The notes under the pieces: model-generated | The model's input: only the letters and a program-made list of their open reading frames with translations | What the model was told of the DNA's origin: nothing | Databases searched by the model: none | Program-made: the position numbers and the translations under genes | Source: Spartobacteria bacterium | Lineage (GTDB): Bacteria > Verrucomicrobiota > Verrucomicrobiia > Chthoniobacterales > UBA10450 | Assembly (NCBI GenBank): GCA_003134765.1 | Contig: PLCM01000032.1 | Coordinates: forward strand, 1-64,000 | Direction: 5' to 3' | DNA: 64,000 bases | Part shown: piece by piece, positions 15,392 through 24,565 of the stretch | Layout of the letters: every line of letters starts with the position of its first letter | How positions within the stretch are numbered: the first letter of the stretch is position 1

Positions 15392-16675
15392 CTACAACTT
15401 CCAAACCGTTTTCCCCCCTACAATCGTCCGCACCGCGCGGCCCTTTAGCTTCCAGCCATCGAACGGCGTGTTGCGCGACATCGATTGGAACTGCCTTGCA
15501 TCGACCGTCCATTCCAACTCCGGATCGATCAGGGTGATGTCCGCCGCGCGACCGACGGAAAGTGTTCCCGCTTCAATTTGCAATAACCGGGCGGGATTTA
15601 CCGTGAACATTTCGACCAGCTGCGGGAGCTCAATGGTCCTGTTCTTGTGGACGAGAATATCGAAGAACAAACCGAGTTCCGTTTCCAAACCCACGATCCC
15701 GAAGGGCGCGGCATCGAACTCGACCTCCTTCTCGAATTGCGCATGGGGCGCATGATCGCTGCAGAGGATGCTGATCGTGCCGTCCGCGATTCCTTCGAGC
15801 AGGGCCGCCACATCTTCCTTCGCGCGCAAGGGCGGATTCATTTTGCAGTTGGTGTCGAAATTCTGGATGGCGTCGTCGGTGAGCGCGATGTGATGGGGGC
15901 AGGCTTCGCCGCTCACTTTCACGCCGCGGGCTCGCGCCTCGCGCAGAATCCGCACGCTCCCGGCGGCGCTGAGGTGCTGGCAATGGACATGGTGGTCGCA
16001 GAGTTCCGCGAGAAGAACATTCCGCATCACGACCGCCTCTTCTCCCGCGCTCGGCCAGCCGGGCAATCCAAGCAGCGTGCTCCAATAGCCTTCGTGCACG
16101 ACTCCGTTGCCGACGAGATTGTAATCCTGGCAATGGTCGAGGACCGGCACGCCCACCATGCGGGCGTACTCCACGGCGCGGCGCATCAGCTCATTGTTCT
16201 GCACGCAACGTCCATCATCCGTGATCGCCACCACGCCGGCTTGTTTGAGAGAGCCAATTGGCGCCAGCTCTTCGCCCATCAGATCCTTGGAGATTGCGCC
16301 GGTCGGCAACACATTCACGCAGGCGATTTCCGCCGCGCGATCTGTAATCCACCCAATCGTGCCCGGGCTGTCCGCGACCGGCGAAGTATTCGGCATGCAG
16401 ACGATCGTTGTGAATCCTCCCGCCGCCGCCGCCCGTGCGCCGGTTTCGATCGTCTCTTTCCAGCCAAACCCCGGCTCGCGCAGATGCACGTGAAGATCAA
16501 TTAAACCGGGGCAGACGATGAGATTGCTCGCATCAATCTCATCCATTTCGGATTTTGAATTTCGGATTTTTGAGGGATCCGCGATTCGGCCGTCAATAAT
16601 GGCGAGATCGCCAACTTCGTCCCTCTGGTTCGCGGGATCGATGATCCGGCCATTGCGAATGATAAGCGCGTTCAT
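15392..16675 (-). CDS. pyrC: Dihydroorotase
   Basis: 427 residues from ATG at 16675; a GTG 21 bases upstream is possible but less likely. It closes carbamoyl aspartate to dihydroorotate, the third step of pyrimidine synthesis. The metal-binding start GLIDLHVHLREPG, SGEACPHHIALTDD and CSDHAPH mark a class I dihydroorotase. The expected carboxylated lysine has no clear match in the part I aligned (AISKDLMGEELAP), so whether this is an active enzyme or a PyrC-like helper of PyrB is not settled by eye. Residues near DPSKIRNSKSEMDEIDASN are unusual and come from a short tandem DNA repeat. It is last in the pyrR-pyrB-pyrC operon, 25 bases after pyrB. Confidence 0.88.
   Translation of the reverse strand: MNALIIRNGRIIDPANQRDEVGDLAIIDGRIADPSKIRNSKSEMDEIDASNLIVCPGLIDLHVHLREPGFGWKETIETGARAAAAGGFTTIVCMPNTSPVADSPGTIGWITDRAAEIACVNVLPTGAISKDLMGEELAPIGSLKQAGVVAITDDGRCVQNNELMRRAVEYARMVGVPVLDHCQDYNLVGNGVVHEGYWSTLLGLPGWPSAGEEAVVMRNVLLAELCDHHVHCQHLSAAGSVRILREARARGVKVSGEACPHHIALTDDAIQNFDTNCKMNPPLRAKEDVAALLEGIADGTISILCSDHAPHAQFEKEVEFDAAPFGIVGLETELGLFFDILVHKNRTIELPQLVEMFTVNPARLLQIEAGTLSVGRAADITLIDPELEWTVDARQFQSMSRNTPFDGWKLKGRAVRTIVGGKTVWKL
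16545..16571. repeat. Short tandem repeat inside pyrC
   Basis: Two copies of ATTTCGGATTTTGA/ATTTCGGATTTTT, encoding KIRNSKSE in the pyrC frame. Similar CGAATTCCGAATGACGAA wording appears at 57219-57241. Confidence 0.55.
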
Positions 16676-16700
16676 CGGGTTGTCTGGGTAGCGCACAAGG

Positions 16701-17648
16701 TCATGTCGCGATTCCTCCGCAGAGATAAAGGACGGCCATGCGGACCGCGAGGCCGTTGGTCACTTGCTCGAGAATTACGCTCTGGGCGCCGTCGGCCAGT
16801 TCGCTGTCGATTTCGACGCCGCGATTGATCGGGCCGGGATGCATGATCAGGCAATCCGGCTTCAGCCGTCGGCCCCGCTCCTTCGTCAGGCCAAAGAGTC
16901 GAATGTATTCGCCGATCCCGGGGAAATACTCTTTTCTCTGCCGTTCGTGCTGAATCCGCAGCAGGTTCACGACGTCGGCGGTCTCGAGCACTTCATCGAT
17001 GTTATGTGAGACGGTAACGCCAAGTTTTTCAAACTCGCGCGGCACCAGTGTGCTCGGCCCAACCAGCGTTACGCGCGCGCCGAGTTTGAGCAGGCCGAAG
17101 ATGTTCGAGCGCGCTACCCGACTGAAAAGAATGTCCCCAATGATGGCGACGTGGAGGCCGGCGATCGCGCGCTTGTGGGACCGGATCGTGTAGAGATCGA
17201 GGAGCGCCTGGGTGGGATGCTCGTGGGCGCCGTCGCCCGCGTTGATGATGCTCGAGCGGAGACGTTCCGCCAGAAACTGCGGCGCGCCTGATGAACTGTG
17301 CCGAAGCACGATGAGATCGGCGTGGTAGGCCTCGAGAATTTTCGCGGTGTCCTTGAGCGTTTCACCTTTGACGAGACTTGACGCTGTTGCCGAGATATTG
17401 ACGACGTCGGCGCTCAGGCGGATCGCCGCGATCTCAAACGACGTCCTCGTCCGCGTGCTCGGCTCGACAAAGAAATTAACCAGCGTTTTGCCGCGCAACG
17501 CCGGCACTTTCTTAATCTCGCGGGTGCCGACTTCCTTGAACGCATCCGCGGTATCGAGAAGGAAAACGATCTCCTTAACCGAAAGCTCGCGGATACCGAG
17601 CAGGTCTTTCCGCTGCCACTTCATCTCGGATTTCGCCGGTTCGGTCAT
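16701..17648 (-). CDS. pyrB: Aspartate carbamoyltransferase catalytic subunit
   Basis: 315 residues, normal length. It joins carbamoyl phosphate and aspartate, the committed step of pyrimidine synthesis. The carbamoyl-phosphate site [16 protein letters not shown], the loop [28 protein letters not shown] and the late motif [15 protein letters not shown] are all present. Its ATG overlaps the pyrR stop (17645-17648), so the genes are translationally coupled. No pyrI regulatory chain is nearby. Confidence 0.97.
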   Translation of the reverse strand: MTEPAKSEMKWQRKDLLGIRELSVKEIVFLLDTADAFKEVGTREIKKVPALRGKTLVNFFVEPSTRTRTSFEIAAIRLSADVVNISATASSLVKGETLKDTAKILEAYHADLIVLRHSSSGAPQFLAERLRSSIINAGDGAHEHPTQALLDLYTIRSHKRAIAGLHVAIIGDILFSRVARSNIFGLLKLGARVTLVGPSTLVPREFEKLGVTVSHNIDEVLETADVVNLLRIQHERQRKEYFPGIGEYIRLFGLTKERGRRLKPDCLIMHPGPINRGVEIDSELADGAQSVILEQVTNGLAVRMAVLYLCGGIAT

Positions 17649-18220
17649 CTCCTTTCCTCCTTGATCAGCCAGACCGCGTCCGGCTCGCCGTCCACATCCT
17701 CGAGGCGCAATTGCACCTGTTCGCCCGGCGCGGTGGGAAGATTCTTGCCGACGTAATCGCCCCGGATCGGTAGTTCGCGGTGGCCGCGATCGATCAGGGC
17801 GGCCAGCTGAATTCTGGCGGGCCGGCCAAAAGAGCTGATCGCATCCATCGCGGCACGGACGGTCCGGCCTGTAAAGAAAACGTCATCGACGATGATGACG
17901 GTTTTGTCCTCGAGCGGGAGGGGCAGGGTGGAAGCCTGAACGCGTGGCAATTCCGGGCGCGTGCCCACATCGTCCCGATGCATGGAGACATCGATCGCGC
18001 CCGTCGCCACTCGCATCTTGCCTAACGACTCGATGATGTCTACGAGCCGCCGCGCGATTGCGACACCGCGGGAAGGAATTCCCGCCAGGATGATCGAGCC
18101 GAGATCCGGATTGCGCTCTATGATTTCGTGCGCGATGCGGCGCAGCGCGCGGCTGATGGCCGCGGCATCCATCACCGGAGCAGTGAGGGATTGAGATGAA
18201 GTGTGAGGATCGGGTTTCAC
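17645..18220 (-). CDS. pyrR: Bifunctional pyrimidine regulator / uracil phosphoribosyltransferase
   Basis: 191 residues. The PRPP-binding motif [20 protein letters not shown] is complete, and the N-terminal [13 protein letters not shown] plus [13 protein letters not shown] are typical of PyrR. In Firmicutes PyrR binds pyr mRNA and causes attenuation; here it heads the pyrRBC operon, so a similar feedback role is likely. I could not find a clear anti-terminator hairpin in the short leader. A paralogous salvage-only role cannot be excluded. Confidence 0.93.
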   Translation of the reverse strand: MKPDPHTSSQSLTAPVMDAAAISRALRRIAHEIIERNPDLGSIILAGIPSRGVAIARRLVDIIESLGKMRVATGAIDVSMHRDDVGTRPELPRVQASTLPLPLEDKTVIIVDDVFFTGRTVRAAMDAISSFGRPARIQLAALIDRGHRELPIRGDYVGKNLPTAPGEQVQLRLEDVDGEPDAVWLIKEERR

Positions 18221-18268
18221 AGGATTCCTTGGCGACCTCGCGGGATCACTTTAAAGGAAGAAGGAAGA

Positions 18269-18514
18269 TTAAGCGGTGGTTGCTTCGGCCCTGACCTCCT
18301 TCATCCGCTTATTCCGCCAACTGGATCGATATCTGACGATCCAATCGAGCAGCGCCTTTTCGAAGCCGATATCAGAGCCGGCTTTTTCGCTCTCGATCCA
18401 TTTGTGTTTCAAAATTTCTTCCCGCTCCGCGAGGAATTCCTTGTAGAGGACAGAATTCTTAACGAACTGCGATTGCTCGCCGTCGGCCGCCGTCATGTCG
18501 GCACTGTTTTTCAT
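18269..18514 (-). CDS. Small conserved-looking charged protein of unknown function
   Basis: 81 residues, rich in Glu/Lys/Arg, no signal peptide or membrane helix. The core (YKEFLAEREEILKHKWIESE and GFEKALLDWIVRYR) reads like a compact helical domain. I do not recognise the family. It is upstream of pyrR on the same strand with a 48-base gap and may be first in that transcript. Confidence 0.6.
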   Translation of the reverse strand: MKNSADMTAADGEQSQFVKNSVLYKEFLAEREEILKHKWIESEKAGSDIGFEKALLDWIVRYRSSWRNKRMKEVRAEATTA

Positions 18515-18612
18515 ATAAGAGCGCGGAGGTCAACAAAAACCATATCGCCCAGTTTAGGCGTAGCAGCGCCTGTGCCTATTCAATTTCCCTCGAAGCCCAT
18601 CGGGCATTTTTG

Positions 18613-18723
18613 CTGTAGCCGCGGTCCTGTAGGCGGCGAAATGCCCCCTTCAACACGCTAACCCGGCGCCTCGCACAGCGAAGCGGCTACAGGGTGTCTG
18701 GAGCCGGCACGCCCTCGTGCCGG
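18613..18723. repeat. CTGTAGCCGC-family palindrome plus CCGGCACG hairpin
   Basis: Left arm CTGTAGCCGC at 18613, right arm GCACAGCGAAGCGGCTACAG ending at 18692. A separate hairpin CCGGCACG-ccct-CGTGCCGG follows at 18704-18723. It lies downstream of the Mrp gene on the minus strand. Confidence 0.75.
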
Positions 18724-18770
18724 TAGAGAATGCGGGTTCTCGCCACGGCCTGGGGGCGGGCCGTCTCCAA

Positions 18771-19814
18771 TCACGGCAGGGTCTCGCGGAGGCGGGCCGC
18801 GATTTTCATGAACTCGGCGGCGACCGGGGAATCGCCGGTTTCCGCGGTAATGGGCAGCCCGCGGTCGCCCGATTCGCGGGTTGCGATATCGATCGGGATT
18901 TGACCGAGCAACGGGACTCGGAGCCTTTTGGCCTCCCGCTCGCCGCCACCGGAGCCAAAGATGTCATAGCGTTTGCCGTCACTGGGACAGGCGAAATAGC
19001 TCATGTTTTCGATAATCCCGAGGACGCGCACATTGACCTTTTCGAACATCGTCGCTGCCTTCCTCGCGTCGATCAGGGCCACTTCCTGGGGCGTGGTGAC
19101 GATGATTGCTCCGGCCAGCGCGACCGTTTGCACGATGGTGAGCTGGATATCGCCGGTGCCGGGCGGAAGATCGAGCACGAGGTAATCCAATTCCCCCCAT
19201 TCCACCTGACGGAGGAATTGCTGGGTGTAACGCGTCACCATCGGGCCGCGAAGAATAGCCGGGGCCGCGTCGTCGAGCAGGAATCCCATCGACATGAGTT
19301 TCAGGCCGTATTGCTCGACCGGGACGATCCGGTTTTCCTCGGTCGCCATCGGGCGGTCGCGCGAACCGAACATCAGCGAAATGCTTGGGCCGTAGATGTC
19401 ACAATCACAAAGGCCGACGCGCGCTTCGGTTTTTTCCAATGCGACCGCCAGATTTGCCGCGACGGTCGACTTCCCCACGCCGCCTTTGCCGCTGGCAATG
19501 GCGATCACGTGTTTCACTCCCTCGATTCGAGTCGCGCCGACCCCGGCCGCTCCGGCGCCGGTGGGCGGAGCGTGGATATCGATGAGCACTTTTGCGCTTT
19601 CCACGCCCGGTAATGAGCGCAGGGCCGCTTCCGACTCTGTTTTGATCGCCTGCGGGATGGCTGGCTCGTTCGTTGCCAGTGCCATTTGCACGGTGACGGC
19701 GCCGCCGTCGACCTGGACACCTTTTACGAGGCCAAACGAAACAATATCGCGGCTGAAGCCTGGATACTTTACCTGCCTTAACGCTTCTTTGATCTGCTCT
19801 TCTGAGACCGGCAT
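18771..19814 (-). CDS. apbC: Mrp/NBP35-type iron-sulfur carrier ATPase with N-terminal MIP18 domain
   Basis: 347 residues. The first 90 residues form a MIP18/DUF59-like domain (QIKEALRQVKYPGFSRDIVS). The P-loop GKGGVGKSTVAANLA lies near residue 108 and the deviant Walker A lysine is present; DYLVLDLPPGTGD is the later switch. Mrp proteins hold and transfer Fe-S clusters to target proteins. The C-terminal CXXC usual in the family reads MSYFACPSDGKRYD here, with only one obvious cysteine, so cluster binding may be altered. The gene is monocistronic. Confidence 0.93.
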   Translation of the reverse strand: MPVSEEQIKEALRQVKYPGFSRDIVSFGLVKGVQVDGGAVTVQMALATNEPAIPQAIKTESEAALRSLPGVESAKVLIDIHAPPTGAGAAGVGATRIEGVKHVIAIASGKGGVGKSTVAANLAVALEKTEARVGLCDCDIYGPSISLMFGSRDRPMATEENRIVPVEQYGLKLMSMGFLLDDAAPAILRGPMVTRYTQQFLRQVEWGELDYLVLDLPPGTGDIQLTIVQTVALAGAIIVTTPQEVALIDARKAATMFEKVNVRVLGIIENMSYFACPSDGKRYDIFGSGGGEREAKRLRVPLLGQIPIDIATRESGDRGLPITAETGDSPVAAEFMKIAARLRETLP

Positions 19815-19878
19815 GGGCGTGTAAGGTAGCGCCCCCGGCGAGCGAGTAAACCGAGCGGTTACGAAATCTCGGCTTCGG

Positions 19879-19971
19879 TTACGCGCGATCGATCGTGTCG
19901 TCTTTGCACGCCCAGAAAACGCTCATGCACACGGAGCCCATGGCGATGAAAAAACTAGATAACGTGAGCAT
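19879..19971 (-). CDS. Possible 30-residue single-span membrane peptide
   Basis: ATG at 19971 preceded by GAGAAACGGC, ending TAA at 19879. The peptide starts MLTLSSFFIAMGSVCMSVFW and ends ACKDDTIDRA: a hydrophobic helix of about 20 residues and a short charged tail. Such tiny membrane proteins exist, but the evidence here is only the hydrophobic pattern and a fair ribosome binding site. Confidence 0.33.
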   Translation of the reverse strand: MLTLSSFFIAMGSVCMSVFWACKDDTIDRA

Positions 19972-20233
19972 GCCGTTTCTCTAGCAACCCGCATACCTCT
20001 CGATCCTTGCCCGGCCCTCTCCCTCCCTAACTCTTGCCCTCACTTGGCGCTGCGCGTTCTTCTCTGCCGAGGGGAGAGACAGGGCGAAGGAGTTCCCTTC
20101 TCCCCGTGGAGAAGGTTAGGATGAGGGTGCTTCGAAATTGTTGATCGCCTGCAAAAGGGCTCTCCCGAGCGATGGCTCGGCGTTTATTATCGCGACACTT
20201 TTGTCGCGTTCTCGGTCTAAAACGCTCCCGTCG
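19972..20233. other. Gene-free stretch with a degenerate inverted repeat
   Basis: Between 20022 and 20130 lies a decayed repeat (CCCTCTCCCTCCCTAACTC at one end, GAAGGTTAGGATGAGGGTG at the other). I see no other feature in this stretch. Confidence 0.5.
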
Positions 20234-20890
20234 CTATTTCACCAGCATGGCCTGCGACGCGACGCACTGCCATTTGCCGCTTCGCAGAACCCAAACGTCT
20301 GTCCAGCGGAAGCTGCGCTTGAAGGCATTTCCATCTTTCGCTTTCCCAACCTCGCTGGACACGCCGGTGGCCACCGCGAATTGCGCGCCATAAACGCGTA
20401 CGTCGATTTTACCGTTCTTCGTCGAGGAATAAGTGTCGGTGTCCTTTTTGATCTCGGAGAGAAGGTTCGACTTGGTCATGACCTTGCCCTTCGAGCTGAC
20501 TCCGCGGAAATCGTCGGAGAGGTAAGCCTGGGGGACCGAGGTATCGTGAATTTTCACAGACGCTTCCCACTTGTCTTCGATCTCACGAATTGTGGCTTCG
20601 GGCGTCGACTTTTTGGTCGGCATAACGGCGGCAGGCGAAGAGCTGGTACTCGGAGTTGCGCTTGGGCTGCTCTTGGTGGCGGCGGGAGAAGAGGACTGGC
20701 TCGGGGAGGGCGAGCTCTCCGACTTGGGGGCGGGCGAAGCGGTCTTTTCCGTCGTGACGGAAACAGTCGGGTCGGATGCCGTGGCTTCCGGAGAGGCGGC
20801 CGGTGCCGGGCTCGATGTTTCCTCCTGGGCCCGCGCATATGGCGTGGCGGCGGCAAAGAGGACGGTGAGGGCAAGGATGGTGGTCTTCAT
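20234..20890 (-). CDS. Secreted or lipid-free periplasmic protein with NTF2/DUF4440-like domain
   Basis: 218 residues: signal peptide (MKTTILALTVLFAAATPYAR ending AQA-like), a Pro/Ser/Thr-rich linker of about 80 residues (SPSPSQSSSPAATKSSPSA), then a DUF4440/SnoaL-like fold (about 100-218: ATIREIEDKWEASVKIHDTS, YLSDDFRGVSSKGKVMTKSN, and WTDVWVLRSGKWQCVASQA). DUF4440 proteins have no fixed activity. Probably an exported binding or scaffold domain; single gene, own promoter. Confidence 0.78.
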   Translation of the reverse strand: MKTTILALTVLFAAATPYARAQEETSSPAPAASPEATASDPTVSVTTEKTASPAPKSESSPSPSQSSSPAATKSSPSATPSTSSSPAAVMPTKKSTPEATIREIEDKWEASVKIHDTSVPQAYLSDDFRGVSSKGKVMTKSNLLSEIKKDTDTYSSTKNGKIDVRVYGAQFAVATGVSSEVGKAKDGNAFKRSFRWTDVWVLRSGKWQCVASQAMLVK

Positions 20891-21082
20891 CTGGTTCTCC
20901 TGTTATTGGACGTTGGTTACAGGCCCCCCAAGCGCGGGCTGGGCGCCGATCAATTTGAGGCGCGAATCGTAGTTAGCGCCTCAATCCTGCGTCAAGGCTG
21001 AATTCCCGCGCAAGACCGCTGGCTATGATCGTGCTCTAACGACTTGACGGATGGTGTAACATGTCCCCACAAAAGTCGTAAG

Positions 21083-22528
21083 ATGCTTCTCTCCACTATT
21101 CGAACCATTCTCGGCAGCCTCGCTCTAGGGGCCCTTATCGTTTACACGATGCGGCTGCCGGACCATCCCAAGACGCAGGGGCAGCCTCCAATTTCCGCCA
21201 GCGTTCCAGCCCCGCCGGCCCCGGCTTCGCTTGCTGGCCCGTCCATCGGGGCCGAGGTCCAGTTGCCAGTGGTCCCGGCGCGCCGCACCCGTATTGTCGA
21301 TCATTGCTTCAGCGCGGAATCTGATTTCGCCGCCCCCATGATCCGGGGACAAAACGCGGTCGTGACAGCGGCGCTGAAAGAGGAATGGGAGATCGTCCGC
21401 AAGCTGATTGATGCGGGGGCGCCCGTCGAAACGGCGGATGAGACCGGGCTCACGGCCCTGATGGTAGCCGCCCGGCAGGGCAACCTCGAGATGGTCAGGA
21501 CTTTGGTGGAACGCCAGGCCCGCATCGATTTCATGGATTTCGAGGGACGCACCGCGATTCATTACGCGATGGCCGCAGGGAAGCGGGAGGCGGTGGAACT
21601 TCTGCTGTCACTCTCGCCCACTTTCGATGCCGGTTCCGCCCCCGATCGCGATTTGCTGACGTCCGCGCTCGCCAGCGGCGACATGACGATTTTTCAGACC
21701 ATCCTGGAACGCTTTCCACCCAATCTAGAATGGACGGCCAATACCCGGCGGGCGCTGGAGGCCGCCCTCCAGGCCGGGATGAAAGAACAGGTCCGTCTCC
21801 TCTTGAGCAAACACGCCGCGCCTCCGACCCGGGAGGGCGGCACGGTCCCGTTGATCGCCTATGCCATTGCCAGTGACGACGCGACGCTGTTCCGCACCCT
21901 GCTCTCCTGCGGCAGCGATCCGAACCTTGTGATTCCGAAAACGGCCGAGAAGGAGTTCATGGCGTTGATTAAGTCGAAATACCTGCGGCTCTACATCCAG
22001 GAAGAGAGTGGCGTTAACCTGTTGATGCTCGCCGCTGGCCTCGGGAAAGCGGATTATGTGCGCGCTCTGCTCGACGCCGGGGCCGATCGCAACCGTCATA
22101 CTCCGCGTGAAAAAATGTTACCGCTTTACTTCGCGGCGTGGACGGAAAACTGGCAATGCGTCCAGATGTTGCTCGGCGGCGGACCAATGCCGGAGCAGCT
22201 GCGGGTGGAGATTTCGCTCGCGAAACAATACGCGAACGTGATCAAGGACGGCGTCACGGTCTTCACAACGAAGGTTTCGACCGGACGGAACGGCTTCACA
22301 ACGAAGCCGGGTTATTACGTCATCACCGACAAGGATCGTGATCATCGCTCGACGATCTACAAATGCCCGATGCCTTATTTCATGCGACTGAGTTGCCGCG
22401 ATTTCGGAATGCACGAGGGCGTCGTCCAGCCTTACCCGGCTTCGCACGGCTGCATCCGGCTCCCGGCCGATGCCGCGAAAAAGTTGTTCGTCGACCTGCC
22501 GGTCGGCACGGTCGTCAGCATCAATTAG
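21083..22528 (+). CDS. Ankyrin-repeat / L,D-transpeptidase fusion protein
   Basis: 481 residues from ATG at 21083 (an upstream TTG would add 13 residues, but the ATG begins a proper signal/anchor, MLLSTIRTILGSLALGALIV). A Pro-rich linker is followed by ankyrin repeats over about residues 100-370 (TALMVAARQGNLEMVRTLVE, LLMLAAGLGKADYVRALLDA) and a C-terminal YkuD domain with the catalytic signature SHGCIRLP. L,D-transpeptidases make 3-3 cross-links in peptidoglycan or attach proteins to it. Ankyrin repeats on such an enzyme are unusual and may bind a partner or a surface protein. It acts in the periplasm. Confidence 0.88.
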   Translation: MLLSTIRTILGSLALGALIVYTMRLPDHPKTQGQPPISASVPAPPAPASLAGPSIGAEVQLPVVPARRTRIVDHCFSAESDFAAPMIRGQNAVVTAALKEEWEIVRKLIDAGAPVETADETGLTALMVAARQGNLEMVRTLVERQARIDFMDFEGRTAIHYAMAAGKREAVELLLSLSPTFDAGSAPDRDLLTSALASGDMTIFQTILERFPPNLEWTANTRRALEAALQAGMKEQVRLLLSKHAAPPTREGGTVPLIAYAIASDDATLFRTLLSCGSDPNLVIPKTAEKEFMALIKSKYLRLYIQEESGVNLLMLAAGLGKADYVRALLDAGADRNRHTPREKMLPLYFAAWTENWQCVQMLLGGGPMPEQLRVEISLAKQYANVIKDGVTVFTTKVSTGRNGFTTKPGYYVITDKDRDHRSTIYKCPMPYFMRLSCRDFGMHEGVVQPYPASHGCIRLPADAAKKLFVDLPVGTVVSIN

Positions 22529-22596
22529 CCGCACGGCGCGCGTAATCGCGCTTCGACATTCTCGCCGGTCTCAAATACTCTTTGGCGTTTCCCATT

Positions 22597-23253
22597 ATGG
22601 AAGAGACGCCCCTATCTGAGCTCAGCGGATTGCGCCATGAATACGATGCGCATGGCCTTCGCCGCGGGGATCTTCACTCCAATCCGATCGAGCAATTCCG
22701 GGCCTGGTTCGCCGCGGCGCTCGCTGCGGATATTCGCGACGTCAACGCGATGAGCCTGGCCACGGCGACACCGGGCGGCAAACCCTCCGTCCGGATCGTT
22801 CTGCTGAAAGGCGTCGATAAACGGGGCTTCAGTTTTTTTACCAACTACGACAGCGAGAAGGGCTGTGAGCTGGAGGCGAATCCGCATGCCGCCCTGGCGT
22901 TTTACTGGGTGAAACTCGAACGCCAGGTGCGCATCAGTGGTCCCGTGGAAAGGACATCGCGGGAAGATTCCGCCGCCTACTTTCATTCTCGTCCACCCGG
23001 CAGCCGCCTCGGCGCCTGGGCCTCCAAGCAGAGCGAGGTGATTGATAGCCGGAAGATTCTCGACGCCCGCCTCGTCCAGATGGCTGAACGTTTCGAAGGC
23101 GAAGAAATTCCGCTGCCTCCGCACTGGGGCGGCTACCGCGTCATACCGGAGCAGATGGAATTCTGGCAGGGCCGGCCGAACCGCCTCCACGATCGCTTTC
23201 GCTATTCGCTCCGTGGGGACGGCACCTGGCAGATCGATCGCCTCGCCCCGTGA
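22597..23253 (+). CDS. pdxH: Pyridoxamine 5'-phosphate oxidase
   Basis: 218 residues, typical length, from ATG at 22597. It oxidises PNP or PMP to pyridoxal phosphate with FMN. Conserved parts: MSLATATPGGKPSVRIVLLK, FSFFTNYDSEKGCELEANPH, AALAFYW, RPPGSRLGAWASKQS and the end GRPNRLHDRFRYSLRGDGTW. It heads a tightly packed run: the methyltransferase start overlaps its stop, and the macro-domain gene overlaps in turn. Confidence 0.96.
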   Translation: MEETPLSELSGLRHEYDAHGLRRGDLHSNPIEQFRAWFAAALAADIRDVNAMSLATATPGGKPSVRIVLLKGVDKRGFSFFTNYDSEKGCELEANPHAALAFYWVKLERQVRISGPVERTSREDSAAYFHSRPPGSRLGAWASKQSEVIDSRKILDARLVQMAERFEGEEIPLPPHWGGYRVIPEQMEFWQGRPNRLHDRFRYSLRGDGTWQIDRLAP

Positions 23254-24038
23254 TGCCAGGCGATTCGTCGCGCTCGCGCGCCTGGAAAGAGAACCCGCAT
23301 CCGCGCTATTGGTGGCACCGTTTGCCCGGCAATGATTACGTTCCGCCGGTTTATTCGGATTTAGGCGAAGACGAATGGTCCGTGCTCCGCGATTGGTACG
23401 CAGAGACAGATCGCAGCGGCCCGATCGGCGAATGCGCGGTGCCCCTCATTTCGTGGCTGCACGGTTTGGTGTTGGGAAATCGCATCAGCCGGATCGCGCA
23501 ACTCGGGACGTGCGCCGGATATTCCGCCCTGCTCCTCGGATGGATGCAGCGGAGAATGAACGTGCGTCGCGGCCTTTTCAGTTTGGATCTCGATCCGGCG
23601 ATGTGCGAGGTCTCGCGCCGCTGGATCACGCGCGCCGGGCTGCAAGATTTTGTCGAAATCGCCGAAGGCAGTTCGCTCGACCCGGCGTCAATCGCCGCCG
23701 CACAAGAATATCTCGGAGGCGATCCCGCCCTGATCGTTGTCGACAGCTCGCACGAATACCAGTCCACGCTGGCCGAACTCGATCTTTGGTATTCCGCGCT
23801 TACCCCGGGCGGCCTCCTGGTTCTCCACGACGTGAGCGAATTCGCCGGCGGATTCGACGTCACCGGGGAAGGCGGAGTTCGCCGCGCTTTTGCCGAATGG
23901 CGGAAGAATCATCTGGAGGCGGAAACCTTTGCGCTCAACAGCGCGGCGCGCTCGATGGATTCGCCGCGACCTCTCTACCAGGACGCCTGCGGAGTTGGCC
24001 TGATTCACAAACCGAACCCCAGGCCGCGCGATGGGTGA
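23253..24038 (+). CDS. Class I SAM-dependent methyltransferase
   Basis: 261 residues from the ATG sharing its first base with the pdxH stop. RIAQLGTCAGYSALLLGWMQ is motif I of an O-methyltransferase/CmcI-like fold, SLDLDPAMCEVSRRWITRAG is motif II, and ALIVVDSSHEYQSTLAELDL with GGLLVLHDVSEF are motifs III-IV. The substrate cannot be told. It overlaps the macro-domain gene by eight bases. Confidence 0.85.
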   Translation: MPGDSSRSRAWKENPHPRYWWHRLPGNDYVPPVYSDLGEDEWSVLRDWYAETDRSGPIGECAVPLISWLHGLVLGNRISRIAQLGTCAGYSALLLGWMQRRMNVRRGLFSLDLDPAMCEVSRRWITRAGLQDFVEIAEGSSLDPASIAAAQEYLGGDPALIVVDSSHEYQSTLAELDLWYSALTPGGLLVLHDVSEFAGGFDVTGEGGVRRAFAEWRKNHLEAETFALNSAARSMDSPRPLYQDACGVGLIHKPNPRPRDG

Positions 24039-24540
24039 ATCGAGAATCGCCCTGGTTCGGGGCGACCTCACAAGACTGGCGGTCCATGCCATCGTCAACG
24101 CCGCCAACACCAGCTTGCTGGGCGGTGGTGGCGTCGACGGTGCCATTCATCGCGCCGCCGGCCCGGAGTTGCTCACCGAATGTCGAACGCTCGGCGGCTG
24201 TCGCCCCGGGGAGGCCAAAATCACTCACGGCTATTTGCTGTCGGCGCGCTTCATTATTCACACCGTTGGTCCTGTCTGGTCCGGCGGCCATCGGGGCGAA
24301 CCCGAAACACTCGCGAACTGTTACCGGAATTCGCTGAGCGTCGCGACCTCCAATAACGTTCGGACGATCGCATTCCCGGCGATCAGTTGTGGCGCGTACC
24401 GCTATCCCATCGCCGACGCGGCCGAAATTGCAGTCGAAACGACAACAGAATTCCTGCGCGAAAACGATTCGATCGCGGAAGTAACCTTCGTCGTTTCCAG
24501 TGACGATATCTACGCCGCATATCAGCGCCAGCTCAGCTGA
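24031..24540 (+). CDS. Macro-domain protein (O-acetyl-ADP-ribose deacetylase type)
   Basis: 169 residues forming a single macro domain. The ADP-ribose-binding patterns are clear: VNAANTSLLGGGGVDGAIHR near residues 25-45 and AFPAISCGAYRYPIADAAEI near residue 110-130. The set matches YmdB-type hydrolases that remove ADP-ribose or acetyl-ADP-ribose. It is in the pdxH-methyltransferase-macro overlapping cluster; the link to pyridoxal metabolism is not understood. Confidence 0.93.
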   Translation: MGESRIALVRGDLTRLAVHAIVNAANTSLLGGGGVDGAIHRAAGPELLTECRTLGGCRPGEAKITHGYLLSARFIIHTVGPVWSGGHRGEPETLANCYRNSLSVATSNNVRTIAFPAISCGAYRYPIADAAEIAVETTTEFLRENDSIAEVTFVVSSDDIYAAYQRQLS

Positions 24541-24565
24541 AGCGCGGAATTCCATCGTTTTAGTT

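Noticed and set aside
18717..19613. A 298-codon plus-strand frame opposite the Mrp gene.
   Set aside because: Antisense to a strongly conserved ATPase; the residues show no motif and the frame begins in a repeat.
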